A DNA stretch of 64,000 bases. It comes from Arthrobacter sp. AQ5-05. Its GTDB lineage: Bacteria > Actinomycetota > Actinomycetes > Actinomycetales > Micrococcaceae. The translations under genes were made by a program, and so were the position numbers. This document shows, in pieces, positions 61,540-64,000 of this stretch (within the stretch, counting starts at the first letter, position 1; each line of letters opens with the position of its first letter). Below the pieces are notes generated by a model. That model was not told where the DNA came from. It did no database searches and was given only the letters and a program-made list of their open reading frames with translations. Location of the stretch: contig NZ_QMKQ01000001.1 of the NCBI RefSeq assembly GCF_003287975.1, positions 124,001-188,000 of the forward strand, given 5' to 3'.

Positions 61540-63065
61540 CACCTGCCAATCTTGGGAACCTGGTCCGCTGGGAATCGGACTGGGCGGGGCTGCGCGTGGT
61601 CGTGGCGGGCCTGGGCCTTTCCGGCTTCTCCGCCGCCGACACGCTGATCGAACTCGGCGCCAAGGTCGTGGTCATCGACGGTGCCGACACCGAGGTGAAC
61701 CGCTCGCGCGCCGAGACCCTGAAGATCGTCGGGGCCACCGACGTGCTGCTGGGCGCCGCACACACCGACGCGCTGCCGCTCATCGACGGGGCGGCCCCGC
61801 AGCTGCTCATCGCCTCCCCGGGCTGGAACCCGCGCCAACCCATGCTCGCCGCGGCCGCCGAAGCCGGGATCGAGATCTGGGGGGACGTGGAACTGGCCTG
61901 GCGCGTGCGCGAAAAGGAGGGCCGCAAGCTCGCCGAATGGGTGGTCATCACCGGGACCAACGGCAAGACCACCACGGTGGGGATGGCCGAGGCGATCTTC
62001 AAGGCCGCCGGGCTGCGCGCGATCGCCGCCGGCAACGTCGGCACCCCGATCCTGGACGCGATCCGGGACCCGGAGGGCTTCGACGTGATCGCCGTGGAGC
62101 TCTCCTCCTTCCAGCTGCACTTCACCCACACCATCTCCCCGCTGGCCTCCGTGGTGCTGAACATCGCCGAGGACCACGTGGACTGGCACGGCGGATTCGA
62201 GAACTACAAGGCCGACAAGGCCAAGATCTACGAGCGCACCCGGGTCGCGGCGATCTACAACGCCGAGGAGCGCGTCGTGGAGGCCATGGTCGAGAACGCC
62301 GACGTGATCGAGGGCTGCCGCGCCATCGGCTTCACCACCGGGGTCCCGTCGGTGAGCATGGTCGGGGTGGTCGAGGACCTCTTGGTGGACCGCGCCTTCC
62401 TGGAGGACCGCAGGAACTCGGCGGCCGAACTCATCGCGCTGAAGGACATCGGCGAGGTCGTACCCCGGCACACCGCCGCCAACGCCGCGGCCGCTGCCGC
62501 GCTGGCCCGCGCCTACGGGGTCGAACCCGCCGCGGTGGCCAGGGGCCTGGCCGGCTTCGACGCGGGGGACCACCGCATCCAGGCCGTGGCCCGCCGCGAC
62601 GACGTGCTGTGGATCAACGATTCCAAGGCCACCAACCCGCACGCCGCCAACGCCTCGCTGGGCGCCTTCACCTCGGTCATCTGGATCGCGGGCGGCCTGT
62701 CCAAGGGCGTGGAATACGACGAACTGGTCTCGGCACACGCCGCGCGGCTCAAGGCGGTGGTGCTGATCGGCACCGACACCGCCGGGCTGCGCGAAGCCCT
62801 TGAACGACACGCACCACTGGTGCCGGTGATTGGGCCCGGGGTGCGCAAAACTGAACGGGAGAGCGCAGCAGGAACCACCGGCTCGGCAGCCGGCTGGGCC
62901 GTGATGGCCCAGGCCGTCAAGGAGGCGGCCGGGATCGCCGAGCCCGGGGACACCGTGCTCATGGCACCTGCAGCCGCCTCAATGGACCAATTCACCTCAT
63001 ACGCACAACGCGGCAATGCCTTCATCGACGCGGTCCGTGCGCTCATGGGGGAGACAAGCAAGTAA
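61536..63065 (+). CDS. murD: UDP-MurNAc-alanine-D-glutamate ligase MurD
   Basis: A 509-residue ligase adding D-glutamate. N-terminal Rossmann domain (LRVVVAGLGLSGFSAADTL), P-loop VVITGTNGKTTTVGM, SSFQLHFTHTISPLASVVLN then DHVDWHGGFENY, and C-terminal DSKATNPHAANASL. Typical length is 450; the extra residues lie in Ala-rich loops. GTG start in the mraY stop (GTGA). ftsW begins 9 nt downstream. Confidence 0.95.
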   Translation: MTPANLGNLVRWESDWAGLRVVVAGLGLSGFSAADTLIELGAKVVVIDGADTEVNRSRAETLKIVGATDVLLGAAHTDALPLIDGAAPQLLIASPGWNPRQPMLAAAAEAGIEIWGDVELAWRVREKEGRKLAEWVVITGTNGKTTTVGMAEAIFKAAGLRAIAAGNVGTPILDAIRDPEGFDVIAVELSSFQLHFTHTISPLASVVLNIAEDHVDWHGGFENYKADKAKIYERTRVAAIYNAEERVVEAMVENADVIEGCRAIGFTTGVPSVSMVGVVEDLLVDRAFLEDRRNSAAELIALKDIGEVVPRHTAANAAAAAALARAYGVEPAAVARGLAGFDAGDHRIQAVARRDDVLWINDSKATNPHAANASLGAFTSVIWIAGGLSKGVEYDELVSAHAARLKAVVLIGTDTAGLREALERHAPLVPVIGPGVRKTERESAAGTTGSAAGWAVMAQAVKEAAGIAEPGDTVLMAPAAASMDQFTSYAQRGNAFIDAVRALMGETSK

Positions 63066-63074
63066 GGAGCCACC

Positions 63075-64000
63075 GTGAGCGGCAATTCCCGGACCCCACG
63101 CGGCAAGGGCGCCAAGTCAGGCACCCCGGGCCCGGCGCGTGGCCGGGGACGGGAACCACGCGGGCCCTCCGCCTGGTTCACCCGCCTCGAGGACCCCTCG
63201 CTGCGTGGCGCCCAGATCAACTACTACGTCGTGCTGGGCACCACGTTGGCGCTGACCTTCATGGGCCTGATCATGGTGCTTTCCTCCTCTTCGGTGGAGG
63301 CCATCGCCCGGAACAAATCGGCCTTCGGCGACTTCTCCCGGCAGTCGATGTGGGCGATCCTCGGGGTCGCGGCCATGGTCGGCATGCAGATGCTGCCGCT
63401 GCGGACCCTCAAGAAGCTGGCCTGGCCGGCGCTGGGCGTCGCCGCGGTGCTGCTGCTGGCCGTGCTGGCCTTCGGCACGGAGATCTACGGCAACAAGAAC
63501 TGGATCTACATCGGTTCCTTCTCCATCCAGCCCTCGGAGTTCGCCAAGGTCGCCCTGGCCCTGTGGGGCGCATGGGTGGTCGAACGCAAGGCCAACCTGA
63601 TGGACCACTGGAAACACGCCGTCATCCCGCTGCTGGTGCCCTTCGGGCTGCTGGTGGTCGGGCTGGTGCTGCTGGGCCACGACCTGGGCACAGCGCTGAT
63701 CCTGCTGCTGATCCTGGCCGTGGTGATGTTCGTCGGCGGCGCCAAGGCCAGGCTCTTCGTGCTGGCAGGACTGCTGGGCGTGGTGGGGATCCTGGTCATG
63801 GTGCTGGTGGCGCCCAACCGCATGGGCCGCATCCTGGCCTGGCTGGGCATTGCCTGCGGGGACCTGAACGACTACTGCTACCAGGCCCAGCAGGGGCTGT
63901 TCGCCCTGGCTTCCGGAGGCTGGTTCGGCGTCGGGCTCGGCCAGTCCCGGCAGAAGTGGTCCCACATCCCCGAGGCGCAGAACGACTTCATCTTCGCGGT
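63075..64000 (+). CDS. ftsW: Lipid-II polymerase FtsW (C-terminus beyond the window)
   Basis: The first 308 codons of a SEDS glycosyltransferase for septal peptidoglycan. A basic Pro/Gly/Arg-rich cytoplasmic start (1-45) precedes helices from NYYVVLGTTLALTFMGLIMV on. Conserved SEDS features: WIYIGSFSIQPSEFAKVALA, GHDLGTALILLLILAVVMF, YQAQQGLFALASGGWFGVGL, and QKWSHIPEAQNDFIFAV at the edge. GTG start follows AAGGAG by 5 nt. Confidence 0.94.
   Translation, partial: MSGNSRTPRGKGAKSGTPGPARGRGREPRGPSAWFTRLEDPSLRGAQINYYVVLGTTLALTFMGLIMVLSSSSVEAIARNKSAFGDFSRQSMWAILGVAAMVGMQMLPLRTLKKLAWPALGVAAVLLLAVLAFGTEIYGNKNWIYIGSFSIQPSEFAKVALALWGAWVVERKANLMDHWKHAVIPLLVPFGLLVVGLVLLGHDLGTALILLLILAVVMFVGGAKARLFVLAGLLGVVGILVMVLVAPNRMGRILAWLGIACGDLNDYCYQAQQGLFALASGGWFGVGLGQSRQKWSHIPEAQNDFIFA

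Noticed and set aside
1-64000. CRISPR arrays, tRNA or rRNA genes, insertion sequences, prophage or integrase
   Set aside because: No regularly spaced repeats, cloverleaf sequences, rRNA stretches or transposase/integrase motifs were recognised on either strand.

Overview
The window is 64 kb of high-GC DNA, almost entirely coding, with the gene content and order of an actinobacterium. Best fit is Micrococcaceae (Arthrobacter / Paeniglutamicibacter / Glutamicibacter type), at genus-group level only. Reasons: MtrA-MtrB-LpqB in a row, homologues of mycobacterial proteins Rv2175c, Rv2671, FolP2, Rv3015c and Rv3235, a 180-kDa-class NAD-glutamate dehydrogenase, a PdtaS-like kinase, a complete mraZ-to-ftsW division/wall cluster, and a MurE lacking the arginine motif of diaminopimelate-adding enzymes, as expected for lysine-type peptidoglycan. 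No rRNA, tRNA, CRISPR, insertion sequence or phage gene was seen.

Layout. 1-7.5 kb: a membrane TPM-domain protein running off the left edge, an HtrA/PDZ protease, the electron-transfer flavoprotein pair etfB-etfA with a PIG-L deacetylase, and an RskA-like membrane protein. 7.6-14.6 kb: tRNA methyltransferase TrmL, a J-domain protein, a coupled RibD-type reductase/FolP2-type pair, an unknown protein, and a cysteine desulfurase overlapping mnmA (tRNA 2-thiolation). 14.7-23.5 kb: an apparently accessory stretch between backbone genes, with a VOC protein, two small proteins, remnants of an MFS transporter and of a RibD-fold reductase, and a complete peptide-type ABC importer whose two ATPases are fused. 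23.6-26.2 kb: chorismate mutase, a cysteine-free MetE-like protein and a polytopic membrane protein.

26.4-33.7 kb: mtrA-mtrB-lpqB, comF, long-form hibernation factor hpf and a YcaQ-family glycosylase. 33.8-40.8 kb: secA, then a little-understood set (Rv3235-like, LysM membrane protein, a duplicated small-barrel protein, a SAF protein and a CpaE-like ATPase with a degenerate P-loop). 40.9-47.2 kb: NAD-glutamate dehydrogenase with a PdtaS-like kinase 5 nt behind it. 47.3-52.5 kb: a four-LysM lytic transglycosylase, an Rv2175c-like DNA-binding protein, a polyprenyl diphosphate synthase, DNA polymerase IV and a DUF3040 protein. 53.0-64 kb: mraZ, rsmH, ftsL, ftsI, murE, murF, mraY, murD and ftsW (cut by the right edge), with overlapping or nearly abutting junctions from ftsI onward.

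A recurrent regulatory theme is leaderless transcription: at eleven genes a TANNNT hexamer ends 6-8 nt before the start codon with no convincing ribosome binding site, which also fixes several starts. Strong perfect-stem terminators separate most convergent units. The most interesting leads are the coupled FolP2/RibD-fold pair, the orphan SAF/CpaE-like set, the J-domain protein with a possible degenerate NERD tail, three GTGGAG boxes at exact 10-bp pitch on the mraZ promoter, and the palindrome GTTGCGCAAC shared by two promoter regions.
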